From JAEUKQ01 sp044227605 (GTDB taxonomy: Bacteria > Pseudomonadota > Alphaproteobacteria > JAEUKQ01), in contig JBGAWJ010000037.1 in assembly GCA_044227605.1 (NCBI GenBank), positions 1 through 12,878 on the forward strand: 12,878 nt of DNA, read 5' to 3'. How positions within the stretch are numbered: the stretch's first letter is position 1; each line of letters opens with the position of its first letter. Position numbers and translations under genes: made by a program. A model generated the notes under the pieces. That model worked only from the letters and a program-made list of their open reading frames with translations. It ran no database searches and was not told the origin of the DNA. This document shows, piece after piece, positions 1 to 7,362 of the stretch.

Positions 1-101
1 GCCCCATAGTCCCCTGCCTGATTCACACGCAAGGCCTGATGCAGGCTTTCCTGGTCACTTAAATCACCCGGCAAGGGGGGATGGTAGGCATCATTAAACA
101 T
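1..101 (-). CDS. coq7: Coq7-type demethoxyubiquinone hydroxylase, N-terminal fragment
   Basis: About 33 N-terminal residues are visible before the window edge. The protein begins MFNDAYHPPL and reaches LHQALRVNQAGDYGA, which matches the first helix of Coq7 (family pattern RVxHAGExGA). In the family this carries the first part of the di-iron site; the conserved His is Gln here and the Glu is Asp. Coq7 hydroxylates 2-polyprenyl-3-methyl-6-methoxy-benzoquinone in ubiquinone synthesis at the inner membrane. The ATG overlaps the last codons and stop of dsbB (GTGAATGTTTAA), so translation is probably coupled. The assignment rests on one short motif and on the position behind dsbB, a neighbourhood known in alphaproteobacteria. 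The His and Asp changes cannot be judged without the rest of the gene. Confidence 0.7.
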   Translation of the reverse strand, partial: MFNDAYHPPLPGDLSDQESLHQALRVNQAGDYG

Positions 102-600
102 TCACTTTTCCCTTACGGGTTGCCCTGGCCAGATAGGCCAATAAACCAACCCCTGTCACCGCATACAATAAATTATAGCCTGTCATGGAAATACCAGCCC
201 ATGTCCAAGCGGGACGGTCACAACGAACCAAAGGCTGGTTTTGCAGGGCCCGGATAAAAGATCCTGGGTCTTGCCCAATATCAATCGGGGTGCCTGCACA
301 AGCATTCGTGCCTGCCCACCATTGCTGCTCAACACCCACATGAAACACCGCCACCGCGCCGCTCGCAGCAATACATAAAATACCTAAGGCAGCCAACCAA
401 CGGGAGGGCCAAAACAGGGCAGCAACCAAGGCCACAAGCAAACCGGCCACATAGGGATACCGCTGATAGTGACAGAGGATGCAAGGTGCAAGCCCGCCCC
501 AATATTGAGCCATGAGGGCTGTAAAAAGAGCCGCAAAACACCAGCAAAACATTAAAATAAAAACAATATGGGCAGTATGGGCAGGATGTTTTTTGACCAC
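94..600 (-). CDS. dsbB: Disulfide bond formation protein DsbB
   Basis: This inner-membrane quinone reductase reoxidises the periplasmic thiol oxidase DsbA and passes electrons to ubiquinone. The 168 residues fit the family. There are four hydrophobic segments (about 11-31, 49-64, 67-87 and 139-157). The first periplasmic loop has the CxxC pair C40-ILC-C43, and the second has the other redox pair, C101 and C127. The start is GTG, with a clear AAGGAG six bases upstream. It lies in the minus-strand run downstream of the YqaA-like gene (36-base gap) and overlaps the start of the Coq7-type gene, so a membrane redox protein sits beside a ubiquinone-synthesis gene. No damage is seen. Confidence 0.93.
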   Translation of the reverse strand: MVKKHPAHTAHIVFILMFCWCFAALFTALMAQYWGGLAPCILCHYQRYPYVAGLLVALVAALFWPSRWLAALGILCIAASGAVAVFHVGVEQQWWAGTNACAGTPIDIGQDPGSFIRALQNQPLVRCDRPAWTWAGISMTGYNLLYAVTGVGLLAYLARATRKGKVNV

Positions 601-620
601 AATTTTCTCCTTACGACCAC

Positions 621-641
621 TATGATATTTTTCTTATCATA
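621..641 (-). other. Small AT-rich stem-loop between yqaA-like gene and dsbB
   Basis: TATGATA (621-627) and TATCATA (635-641) are perfect inverted arms around a 7-base loop. The hairpin overlaps the stop codon of the upstream gene. It is AT-only apart from one pair and has only a short U-rich context, so it is more likely an RNA-stability or processing element within the operon than a strong terminator. It could also be chance. Confidence 0.25.
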
Positions 642-1239
642 AAAAAGCGATACTTGCAAAACCCCCAATAATTAGGATAACCAGCAGCAAAATGCTTAGC
701 CCCCGATAACGGGCCATCATCAGATGGACATATGTACCATAGCGATAAACCAGAAACCCGACAATTATAAATCGCAGCCCCCGCGTCAAGATCGACATCC
801 CTAAAAATACCCGCCAATCGAACCCCGCTATGCCGCTGGCTATGGTTACCAATTTATAGGGGATGGGCGTTAACCCCTTGACCAGGATAATCCATACACC
901 CCATTCCGCATAGATCTGCCGGAACCTTGCCAAGTCCGATTCGAACCCATAGATATGGACAAGCCATTGACCCAATGTGTCATATAACCAAGCGCCGATG
1001 CCGTAGCCGACCATCCCGCCCACCACCGATCCAACCGTACAGATAACCGCCCACCGTACCCAATGGGGCGGACGGCCTATAACCAAAGCAATCAAAAAAA
1101 TATCGGGGGGCAGCGGAAATATCCAACTTTCAAAAAAGGCAAAACAAAAAAGGTAAAAACCAGCCCACCGGTGCTCTGCCCACCGGGTCATCCGTTGTTG
1201 GAACGATATCTTCTTCGGTGATGGGCCCTGTTCGTCCAT
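637..1239 (-). CDS. YqaA/DedA-type (VTT domain) integral membrane protein
   Basis: A 200-residue protein with several membrane segments (roughly 27-52, 62-82, 114-135, 145-165 and 180-199). Two motifs identify the SNARE-associated/VTT superfamily, YqaA branch: FFESWIFPLPPD near residue 35, and GLTPIPYKLVTIASGIAGF near 120-140, the re-entrant loops with paired prolines. DedA-type proteins are linked to lipid-carrier or phospholipid transbilayer movement and to membrane homeostasis; the precise substrate here is unknown. The ATG at 1239 has a GCAGGGAAC-type ribosome site about 10 bases upstream. The gene lies 21 bases after the FAH-family gene, so co-transcription is likely. No substitutions suggesting decay were noticed. 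Confidence 0.85.
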   Translation of the reverse strand: MDEQGPSPKKISFQQRMTRWAEHRWAGFYLFCFAFFESWIFPLPPDIFLIALVIGRPPHWVRWAVICTVGSVVGGMVGYGIGAWLYDTLGQWLVHIYGFESDLARFRQIYAEWGVWIILVKGLTPIPYKLVTIASGIAGFDWRVFLGMSILTRGLRFIIVGFLVYRYGTYVHLMMARYRGLSILLLVILIIGGFASIAFL

Positions 1240-1260
1240 TTAGTTTTCGGTTCCCTGCCC

Positions 1261-2088
1261 TTATTCGCTAACATTGTTTTCCAAATCACCAATATGGCTG
1301 ATAGTGATTTTTATATGGTCACCCGCCCGCAGGAAGCGTTGTGGATTAAATCCCATGCCAACACCTGCCGGTGTACCGGTCGCGATGATATCGCCCGGTT
1401 GCAGGGTGATGCCAGCAGCCAAGGTAACGATTAAGCTTGGGATATTAAAAATCATTTTGGAAATGCTGCTTTCCTGGCGCAATTCCCCGTTGACCCAACA
1501 TTTAATGATTAAATCTTGCTGGCCAATTTCTTCTTTGGTAACAATCCAAGGACCCATGGGCAGGAAAGTATCCAGGGATTTCCCCAGGAACCATTGTTGA
1601 TGACGCTTTTGGATATCCCGCGCTGTCACATCATTGGCAATCATATAGCCAAAAATATGCTCATCTACTTGCGCCAGGGTAATATTTTTGGCCGTTTTGC
1701 CAATAACCACCGCTAGTTCTGCCTCATAATCGATTTTTGAGCTTAAATGTTTCGGCAATTTGATGGATTGGTTGGGCCCAATAATGCAATTATCCGCCTT
1801 GGTAAAAAAAATGGGATATTCAGGCACAGCATCCCCGCTGCCAGATGTTTGGCTGACTTCCTTCAAATGCTCGTGATAGTTTTTCCCCACGCAAAACACA
1901 TTGCGACCAGGTTTAGGGATCGGCGCTAACAGCGTGATGTGGCTGAAAGGGATCGATGGCGCTTCAAAAGATGTTTTTTGCTTGATAATATCCATCATAT
2001 CGAAAGCCAACGGTTTAACAGTCTGTTGTCCTAAATCAACGACCCCGGCCAATTGCTGACCTTGGTATAAGAAAGTGGCATATTTCAA
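1261..2088 (-). CDS. Fumarylacetoacetate hydrolase family protein
   Basis: A 275-residue enzyme of the FAH / 2-hydroxyhepta-2,4-diene-1,7-dioate isomerase superfamily. These metal-dependent enzymes hydrolyse or decarboxylate small beta-keto acids (oxaloacetate, acylpyruvates or aromatic-degradation intermediates). The N-terminal part to about 60 is the variable cap. The catalytic core has DYEAELAVVIGK with the expected metal ligands E122 and E124, ANDVTARD with D153, GKSLDTFLPMGPW at 169-181, and the closing TGTPAGVGMGF at 237-247. The start is TTG, chosen because AGGGGGA lies five bases upstream and overlaps the stop of the preceding gene, implying translational coupling. The substrate cannot be told from sequence; a housekeeping oxaloacetate decarboxylase or acylpyruvase (FAHD1-like) role is as likely as aromatic breakdown. 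Confidence 0.9.
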   Translation of the reverse strand: MKYATFLYQGQQLAGVVDLGQQTVKPLAFDMMDIIKQKTSFEAPSIPFSHITLLAPIPKPGRNVFCVGKNYHEHLKEVSQTSGSGDAVPEYPIFFTKADNCIIGPNQSIKLPKHLSSKIDYEAELAVVIGKTAKNITLAQVDEHIFGYMIANDVTARDIQKRHQQWFLGKSLDTFLPMGPWIVTKEEIGQQDLIIKCWVNGELRQESSISKMIFNIPSLIVTLAAGITLQPGDIIATGTPAGVGMGFNPQRFLRAGDHIKITISHIGDLENNVSE

Positions 2089-2097
2089 GTAATCCCC

Positions 2098-5000
2098 CTA
2101 CATTTTCGCTGTTGCAGCGGGCCGTAACCCTAATTGTTTCAACGAATAATCAACCCATAAAGCCGTTAATTTTTCTTGCAGGGAATTTTGCGATAGACGC
2201 CCGGATAATACGCCCCAATCCACATGATCCAGCGGTTGGTCTTGGTTGCTACAGGAAAATACCACTGTTTCTTTACCGGTTACAGGGTCGCGGTGGGTTT
2301 GCAAACATTGGGCACAGATTTCTTTCATCATACATTGCATCGGTGAATTGATAGAACCGATGGCTTGATGATTTTGTGACATAAAGGGCGCCAGAATGCC
2401 GTGCCGTGCCCGGGCAACCGCCGCCATCATTCGGTCGGAACCAATGGCGATCAGCCGGTCGGTTTCCTGCATCGATAAGGCGGGTGTGCCAAGACGGCCG
2501 CTGGCATAGGCCAGCATGGCTTCTACAATATTGCCCACAAAACTTTTATCTTGCGGCCTTTCTGGCAAAAATCCCGGAGCTTCATCACAACACCACACCA
2601 CAACATCTGCCGCGGCTTCAATTTGCTCGATCTTATAACGGTCTTGGCGTTTTTTATATCCGGCAAAATATAAAACTTTGGTGCCAGCGGCGCGCAAGGC
2701 TGCGCCAATTGAAAACAATACCGCATTGCCAAGCCCCCCCCCTACTAAGACCGCCAACCGTTCGGTAACAATTTCTGTAGGCGCGCCGGTTGGTCCCATA
2801 AGCACCACTTGTTCACCCGGCTGCAGATGGGCGCATAAATCAGAAGACCCACCCATTTCTAGGGCAATAACGGCAATCAGGCCTTGTTTGACATCCGTCC
2901 AAGCGCCTGTCATCGCGAGCCCCTCCATCGCCAATAACGTATGGTTGGTGTATTTGGCATAATTTTCATAATTCTGCAGGCGGTAAAACTGGCCGGGCTT
3001 GAACGAGGATGCGGCCTGTGGGGCTTTTAGCACCACTTCCACAATATTTGGCGTCAACCGGTTAACGGCATGGACGATTGCCGGTAATTGCTGATTGAGT
3101 TGCTGTACCAAATCTTCCGAGGAAACGGTCGTTGGCGGGCGCTTCGATAAAATACGGCTGATCAACGGATATCCTTGCTTGGCGCTGCCCATGGCTTTCA
3201 CCACATTCCCAAAAAAAGACGGATGCAGATCGCCAAAGAAACTGATAAACCGGCCGTCAGGATACCGTGACATCAGCATTTCGGGGATGGGTGGTTTGGA
3301 AAGTGCTTGAACCGGCTTAACGGGCTGGCCATTTTCATCAATGGACTGGAAATAACGCCCTTCAACCTTAATGATATCGCTTTCTTCCTTGGCTAAGGTG
3401 GTATTCGGTTGGGTTCCAGCCGCAATCAAAATGCTGCGCGCTGGCAATATCTTTTCGTTAACCGCGCCTTGTTGTTCCACTTTCACCCTTAAACCTTTGA
3501 CGGCTTGATATTCATCAACCTCAACCGCCAGTGGGGTTACCCCTTCGGCGAATTGGATCCCCTCTTCCATGGCAATCGCTACTTCCTCATGATTCAAGGT
3601 ATAACTGGGGGCGTCTATCAATTGGCGCCGATACGCAACCGTTACGCCCCCCCATGATTCGATCAAATGCTGAAATTTGGGTAGCCTTTCCTGTTTTTTG
3701 GCAAGTACACGCTCGGCCCGGATGGCTGCCGCATGGGACAAGAATTCTTGGGAAACAATGGCTTCTTCTGCCGTCCAGTTTTTGCGGACGGTTGCCTCCC
3801 CCAACTTGCCCGCCAATATTTGGTAACGTTCGGCAAATTTTTCCACCTGCCGCACATAATAGGCCATGGCTTCCGTAGCTGTATCAATAGCGGTCAACCC
3901 GCCACCGATTACCACGACTGGCAGGCGCAATTGTAAATTGGCAATGGATTCATGACGGGCAGCACCCGTCAACTGCAACGCCATTAGAAAATCCGAAGCC
4001 ATCCGTACCCCTTTCGCCAAGGCGTGGGGCATGGGGATATTGGTTGGGCGACCCGCACCCGCACATAAAGCAATATGGTCAAACCCTAAATTCATAGCAG
4101 TTTCTATAGTGATGCTGCCACCAAAACGTACCCCGCCAAACATGCTAAAATGCTTACGCCTTTCCAAAAGCAGGCGGATGATTTTTAAAAAATTCTTATT
4201 CCAACGGACGGTAATCCCATACTCCGCAACCCCGCCAAATCCCGCCAGCACCCTTTTATCAAGATCTTCCTCAAGCACTTTATAATCTTGGATGGGTTCG
4301 AAAGGAAGGCGCCTCCCGTTATGTTGAATGCCGGATAAATTCGGCGACAGCGGTTCAATTTTCAATCCATCAACAGCGACAATGCTATGGCCATCATTCA
4401 TCAGGTGATGGGCAAGTGTAAAACCGGCAGGCCCCATCCCTACCACCAATATTTTGTACCCGCTTTCCGGTTTTGGCAAAGGCCGCCTAATATTTAAGGG
4501 GTTCCACCGCGTTAATAAGCTGTAGATTTCAAAGCCCCAGGGCAATTCCAAAACATCTTTCAAAACCCGGGTTTCCACCTGGGGGATATTGACCGGTTCT
4601 TGTTTTTGATAAATACAACTTTTCATACAATCATTGCAAATACGGTGCCCGGTGGCCGCCAGCATTGGGTTATCCACCACCGCCACCGCTAACGCTGCAA
4701 CAGCATAGCCTTGGGTTTTCAAGCTGTGCATTTCAGATATTTTTTCCTCCAAAGGGCAGCCCGCCAAGTTAACCCCAAATACGGATTTCTGAAATCCGCC
4801 GGTCTTACGGTCCCTTAACCCCTTGGAACAGGAATCTTTCCCTTGATCGTGGCAAAGGATGCAATAATGCGCTTCATCTAAAGCATGCTTTAAATCAGCA
4901 CCCGCATCCGTTAAAGAAAACCCATCCCGTGACCGATGTTTCGATGGCGGCAAGCGCAGCATGCGTACCCCGTCCCTTTCTATCGTATCCAGGGGGATCA

Positions 5001-5676
5001 GATGCTGAGGGTCTAATTTATGGGGTTGATGGAATAAAATACCTTTTTGGTGACGTTTTTGTCCCATCGGGGTTAAGGTTGCCCAGGCCGCGTATCTTAA
5101 TGCTATATTTTTTTGGGTTTGATGGATCTCGGGCTGTTTTTCCCAATCCATCACTTTGGTTGCAAAAGTCAGTTCATCCCAATCCTTGCCTAGGATATCC
5201 GTTAATTGTTGGTCCAATTCCACCACGGAGAATAAAGCCGCCTCTTCCCCTTTAAAGGCCTTGGCGGCCTGCCGTTGAACAAATAGGCGTTTGCAGGCAT
5301 AGAGGGGCGCCAATTGATGGGTTTGGGCCGATAACGCTTGTAATTTGCTTTCCACACCAAATAAGTCCCCGATAAACTGATCCAGGTAAGGGGCCAATTC
5401 AATCAGCAGATTGCTTTCTTCCAAAGGTTTAACGGCCGCTGGATTAGCCCTGGCAGCCAATAAGCGCCCAACCAACGGTTGCTGATGTTTTTCCAGATAC
5501 TCTATAAAAGCATGATCCAACTTGATGAGGCCGGTGCGATCATAAAGGTCAAGGAATTGTAACCCGCCAGCAAGGGTTAATTGCCGAACTGACGACGGCA
5601 ACTGCCCCCTATTCGTTTTCTTATCTTTCATCATTTCATCCTTTTTATCCGCACCCACAGTAACTGAATATTTCAT
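2098..5676 (-). CDS. Fused NfnB/GltD-like and NfnA/PyrK-like iron-sulfur flavoprotein (1192 aa)
   Basis: A very large cytosolic oxidoreductase made of two normally separate modules. Residues 1-265 form an N-terminal region I do not recognise. Residues 270-360 hold cysteines C272, C275, C283, C307 and then C347, C350, C354, laid out like the two [4Fe-4S] sites of GltD and NfnB. Residues 408-850 form a GltD-like reductase with an FAD Rossmann motif (GMGPAG, 413-418), an NAD(P) motif (GGGLTA, 591-596) and IAAGTQPN near 751-758. Residues 865-1150 resemble PyrK/NfnA: a flavodoxin-reductase-like FAD/NAD domain with KPGQFYRLQNY and LVGGGLGNA, then C1115, C1121, C1124, C1142 for an iron-sulfur cluster. 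It probably moves electrons between NAD(P)H and a ferredoxin-like partner; true bifurcation is inference. The ATG at 5676 lacks a clear ribosome site. The in-frame ATG at 5634 has AAGGAT just upstream and may be the real start. First gene of the minus-strand run. Confidence 0.87.
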   Translation of the reverse strand: MKYSVTVGADKKDEMMKDKKTNRGQLPSSVRQLTLAGGLQFLDLYDRTGLIKLDHAFIEYLEKHQQPLVGRLLAARANPAAVKPLEESNLLIELAPYLDQFIGDLFGVESKLQALSAQTHQLAPLYACKRLFVQRQAAKAFKGEEAALFSVVELDQQLTDILGKDWDELTFATKVMDWEKQPEIHQTQKNIALRYAAWATLTPMGQKRHQKGILFHQPHKLDPQHLIPLDTIERDGVRMLRLPPSKHRSRDGFSLTDAGADLKHALDEAHYCILCHDQGKDSCSKGLRDRKTGGFQKSVFGVNLAGCPLEEKISEMHSLKTQGYAVAALAVAVVDNPMLAATGHRICNDCMKSCIYQKQEPVNIPQVETRVLKDVLELPWGFEIYSLLTRWNPLNIRRPLPKPESGYKILVVGMGPAGFTLAHHLMNDGHSIVAVDGLKIEPLSPNLSGIQHNGRRLPFEPIQDYKVLEEDLDKRVLAGFGGVAEYGITVRWNKNFLKIIRLLLERRKHFSMFGGVRFGGSITIETAMNLGFDHIALCAGAGRPTNIPMPHALAKGVRMASDFLMALQLTGAARHESIANLQLRLPVVVIGGGLTAIDTATEAMAYYVRQVEKFAERYQILAGKLGEATVRKNWTAEEAIVSQEFLSHAAAIRAERVLAKKQERLPKFQHLIESWGGVTVAYRRQLIDAPSYTLNHEEVAIAMEEGIQFAEGVTPLAVEVDEYQAVKGLRVKVEQQGAVNEKILPARSILIAAGTQPNTTLAKEESDIIKVEGRYFQSIDENGQPVKPVQALSKPPIPEMLMSRYPDGRFISFFGDLHPSFFGNVVKAMGSAKQGYPLISRILSKRPPTTVSSEDLVQQLNQQLPAIVHAVNRLTPNIVEVVLKAPQAASSFKPGQFYRLQNYENYAKYTNHTLLAMEGLAMTGAWTDVKQGLIAVIALEMGGSSDLCAHLQPGEQVVLMGPTGAPTEIVTERLAVLVGGGLGNAVLFSIGAALRAAGTKVLYFAGYKKRQDRYKIEQIEAAADVVVWCCDEAPGFLPERPQDKSFVGNIVEAMLAYASGRLGTPALSMQETDRLIAIGSDRMMAAVARARHGILAPFMSQNHQAIGSINSPMQCMMKEICAQCLQTHRDPVTGKETVVFSCSNQDQPLDHVDWGVLSGRLSQNSLQEKLTALWVDYSLKQLGLRPAATAKM

Positions 5677-5897
5677 TAATCATCATCAGCAAAAAAATTT
5701 ATCTGTTTCGCTTATTCACCTATATAAAGAAATGAAAGAAATTTAAAGAAAATCCTTTCAATAAATTTTCTCATGGATAAAAGATCATAAAAATAATAAC
5801 GTAAAAGAAAAAATATTCTAAACCAGATGATAAATGATGGTTTCAAAGGAAAACCCATCTTACGAATTTCATTCGTCCGATCATAAAGGTTATAAGC
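5677..5897. promoter_or_regulatory. AT-rich divergent intergenic region
   Basis: 221 bases between the large flavoprotein gene (minus) and the FKBP-like gene (plus). Strongly AT-rich, with several A/T tracts, it must carry at least the minus-strand operon promoter. No box pair close to consensus stands out; a TATATA at about 5720 is the best minus-strand -10 candidate, without a good -35. A short perfect dyad ACGAAT-TTC-ATTCGT is at 5862-5876, 21 bases before the FKBP-like ATG, and could be a small operator or leader hairpin. Confidence 0.4.
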
Positions 5898-6290
5898 ATG
5901 CCGCCGGGCGTTACAATTTTAGAAGATATTATTGGAAAAGGACCCGAAGTCCAACGACATCGATTTTATCGCATGTCATTGTCAATCTGGCTTAATCAAC
6001 GGGAACCACTCATATGGTCGAAATCCCCTAGATTTATGGCGTTTGGTCTTTCAGCCACGAGCAATCTTTCGGAAGATGGTTGCGTCCTAACCACCGATTA
6101 CCGGCTTGACCGGGAATTTATTTTCGAAGGCTTATGCCAAGGTATCCACGGAATGCGCATAGGCGGAAAAAGGATTTTGAGAATTGCGCCTTTTTTAGCC
6201 TACCGTAACCAGGGGGTAGAAAAAATAATTCCCCCAAACACCCCCTTAAAAGTTGAAATTATCATCCACGGGGAAAGGAAAATACCTTAA
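5898..6290 (+). CDS. Divergent FKBP-type peptidyl-prolyl isomerase-like protein
   Basis: A 130-residue single-domain protein with no signal peptide or membrane segment. The C-terminal half is clearly FKBP-like: GLCQGIHGMRIGGKRILRIA (78-97), then PFLAYRNQGVEKIIPPNTPL (98-117) and a final beta-strand. The N-terminal half (LEDIIGKGPEVQRHRF) fits the first strands. FKBP proteins catalyse prolyl cis-trans isomerisation or act as chaperones. Several pocket residues look changed by eye: the conserved Trp of the GW motif is L79, and the usual YxGxL-DG-FDSS stretch is replaced by LSIWLNQREPLIWSKSP, although the Tyr of LAY (Y102) remains. Catalysis is therefore doubtful and a chaperone or binding role is possible. 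AAAGG lies nine bases before the ATG. It converges with the tRNA gene downstream. Confidence 0.75.
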   Translation: MPPGVTILEDIIGKGPEVQRHRFYRMSLSIWLNQREPLIWSKSPRFMAFGLSATSNLSEDGCVLTTDYRLDREFIFEGLCQGIHGMRIGGKRILRIAPFLAYRNQGVEKIIPPNTPLKVEIIIHGERKIP

Positions 6291-6353
6291 AATACGCTAA
6301 AAACAGCGGTACCCATTAATCAAGCGATAGATTCTGAATGGTTGTGCAATCAT

Positions 6354-6430
6354 TGGTGTCCTCGGCGCGACTCGAACGCGCGGCCTACAATTTAGGAAAC
6401 TGTTGCTCTATCCACCTGAGCTACGAGGAC
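6354..6430 (-). tRNA. tRNA-Arg (anticodon CCU)
   Basis: The minus strand folds as a standard cloverleaf. The acceptor stem is GTCCTCG pairing with CGAGGAC. The D arm is GCTC/GAGC. The anticodon stem is ACAGT/ATTGT around the loop TTCCTAA, giving anticodon CCT. The T arm is GCGCG-TTCGAGT-CGCGC. The discriminator base is A, followed by an encoded CCA (6354-6356). CCU reads the AGG arginine codon. It stands alone between convergent and divergent protein genes, and no integrated element borders its 3' end. Confidence 0.96.
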
Positions 6431-6456
6431 ATACTAAATCACGTTTTAGCTTGATC

Positions 6457-6486
6457 TTTATAACAAAAGAATTCCTTAATAAGCAA
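6457..6486 (-). promoter_or_regulatory. Candidate promoter of tRNA-Arg
   Basis: On the minus strand TTGCTT (6481-6486) and TATAAA (6457-6462) are separated by 18 bases. The predicted transcription start is about 20 bases before the mature tRNA 5' end at 6430, a sensible leader length. Confidence 0.5.
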
Positions 6487-6600
6487 GTGCCTGATTAACT
6501 GTTTTACCGTCTCATTAACAATTTTTATCTGCAATTTTTTCTTGAATTGCTAGAATGCGGTGGTTTTACATATGTTATTTTTGACCGGGAAACACATGCA

Positions 6601-7329
6601 ATGCCTCAAATAAGCGCCCATATTGCGTTGATTGATGATGATAAAAACATTTTACAAAGCCTCTCTATATTCCTGAAGCAACAGGGATTTGATGTCAGTT
6701 GCTTTAATGATGGCCGAGAAGCCTTACATAGGCTTATGCAAGAGCCTATGGATCTGGTCATTTTAGATATTAAGATGCCGGTTCTTGATGGCATGAAGCT
6801 TTTACAAAAATTGCGCCAACATTCGCTAACGCCCGCTATTTTCCTAACGTCTAAGGATGAGGAGGCGGATGAAGTCGCGGGCTTGCAAATAGGGGCGGAT
6901 GATTATATCCGCAAGCCTTTCTCGCAACGCTTGTTACTCGAGAGAATCCGGGCGGTGCTTCGCCGTCATCAACCTTTACCTTTACAACCCACTGCCGATA
7001 CGGGACATAATCATCATGAGAAAATAGTCATCAAGGGATCCTTAACCTTAAATCCGGCGCGACATAGCTGCGCTTGGAAGAACCAGCCAGTTCCTTTAAC
7101 CGTTAGCGAATTTTTGCTGCTAAAATTACTCGCGGCCTTCCCCGGTCATGTGAAGACCCGTGATCAATTGATTGATACCGCTTACGGCCAAGATTATTAT
7201 GCCGATGACCGCACGGTTGACAGCCACATCAAAAGAATCAGGAATAAATTTAAGAAAATTGACAGCAGTTTTGATCAAATTGAAACCCTGTATGGGTTGG
7301 GATATCGCTATAAAATAGAGGTAATGTGA
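6601..7329 (+). CDS. chvI: ChvI-type OmpR-family response regulator
   Basis: A DNA-binding response regulator of 242 residues. The receiver domain (7-122) has the acidic pocket D12-D14, phospho-acceptor D56 in LVILDIKMP, T83 and K105. The segment FLTSKDEEADE and the run GADDYIRKPFSQRLLLERI are typical of ChvI. The C-terminal winged helix (about 145-238) contains TVSEFLLLKLLAAFPGHVKTRDQL and RTVDSHIKRIRNKFKKID. In alphaproteobacteria ChvI responds to acid and envelope stress with ChvG. An in-frame TTG at 6547 would extend the protein by 18 residues, but the ATG at 6601 matches the family length and sits behind GGGA. The partner kinase starts 33 bases after the stop. Confidence 0.92.
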   Translation: MPQISAHIALIDDDKNILQSLSIFLKQQGFDVSCFNDGREALHRLMQEPMDLVILDIKMPVLDGMKLLQKLRQHSLTPAIFLTSKDEEADEVAGLQIGADDYIRKPFSQRLLLERIRAVLRRHQPLPLQPTADTGHNHHEKIVIKGSLTLNPARHSCAWKNQPVPLTVSEFLLLKLLAAFPGHVKTRDQLIDTAYGQDYYADDRTVDSHIKRIRNKFKKIDSSFDQIETLYGLGYRYKIEVM

Positions 7330-7362
7330 AAATAAATGTATTCGTGAAAGATTGCCACCTTC

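Noticed and set aside
6291..6353. Terminator between the convergent FKBP-like gene and tRNA
   Set aside because: Only a 4-bp stem (CGCT/AGCG near 6295-6308) and no clear T-run beyond it.
6547..6600. In-frame TTG extension of the ChvI-type regulator by 18 residues
   Set aside because: The extra residues are not receiver-domain-like, and the ATG at 6601 fits family length.
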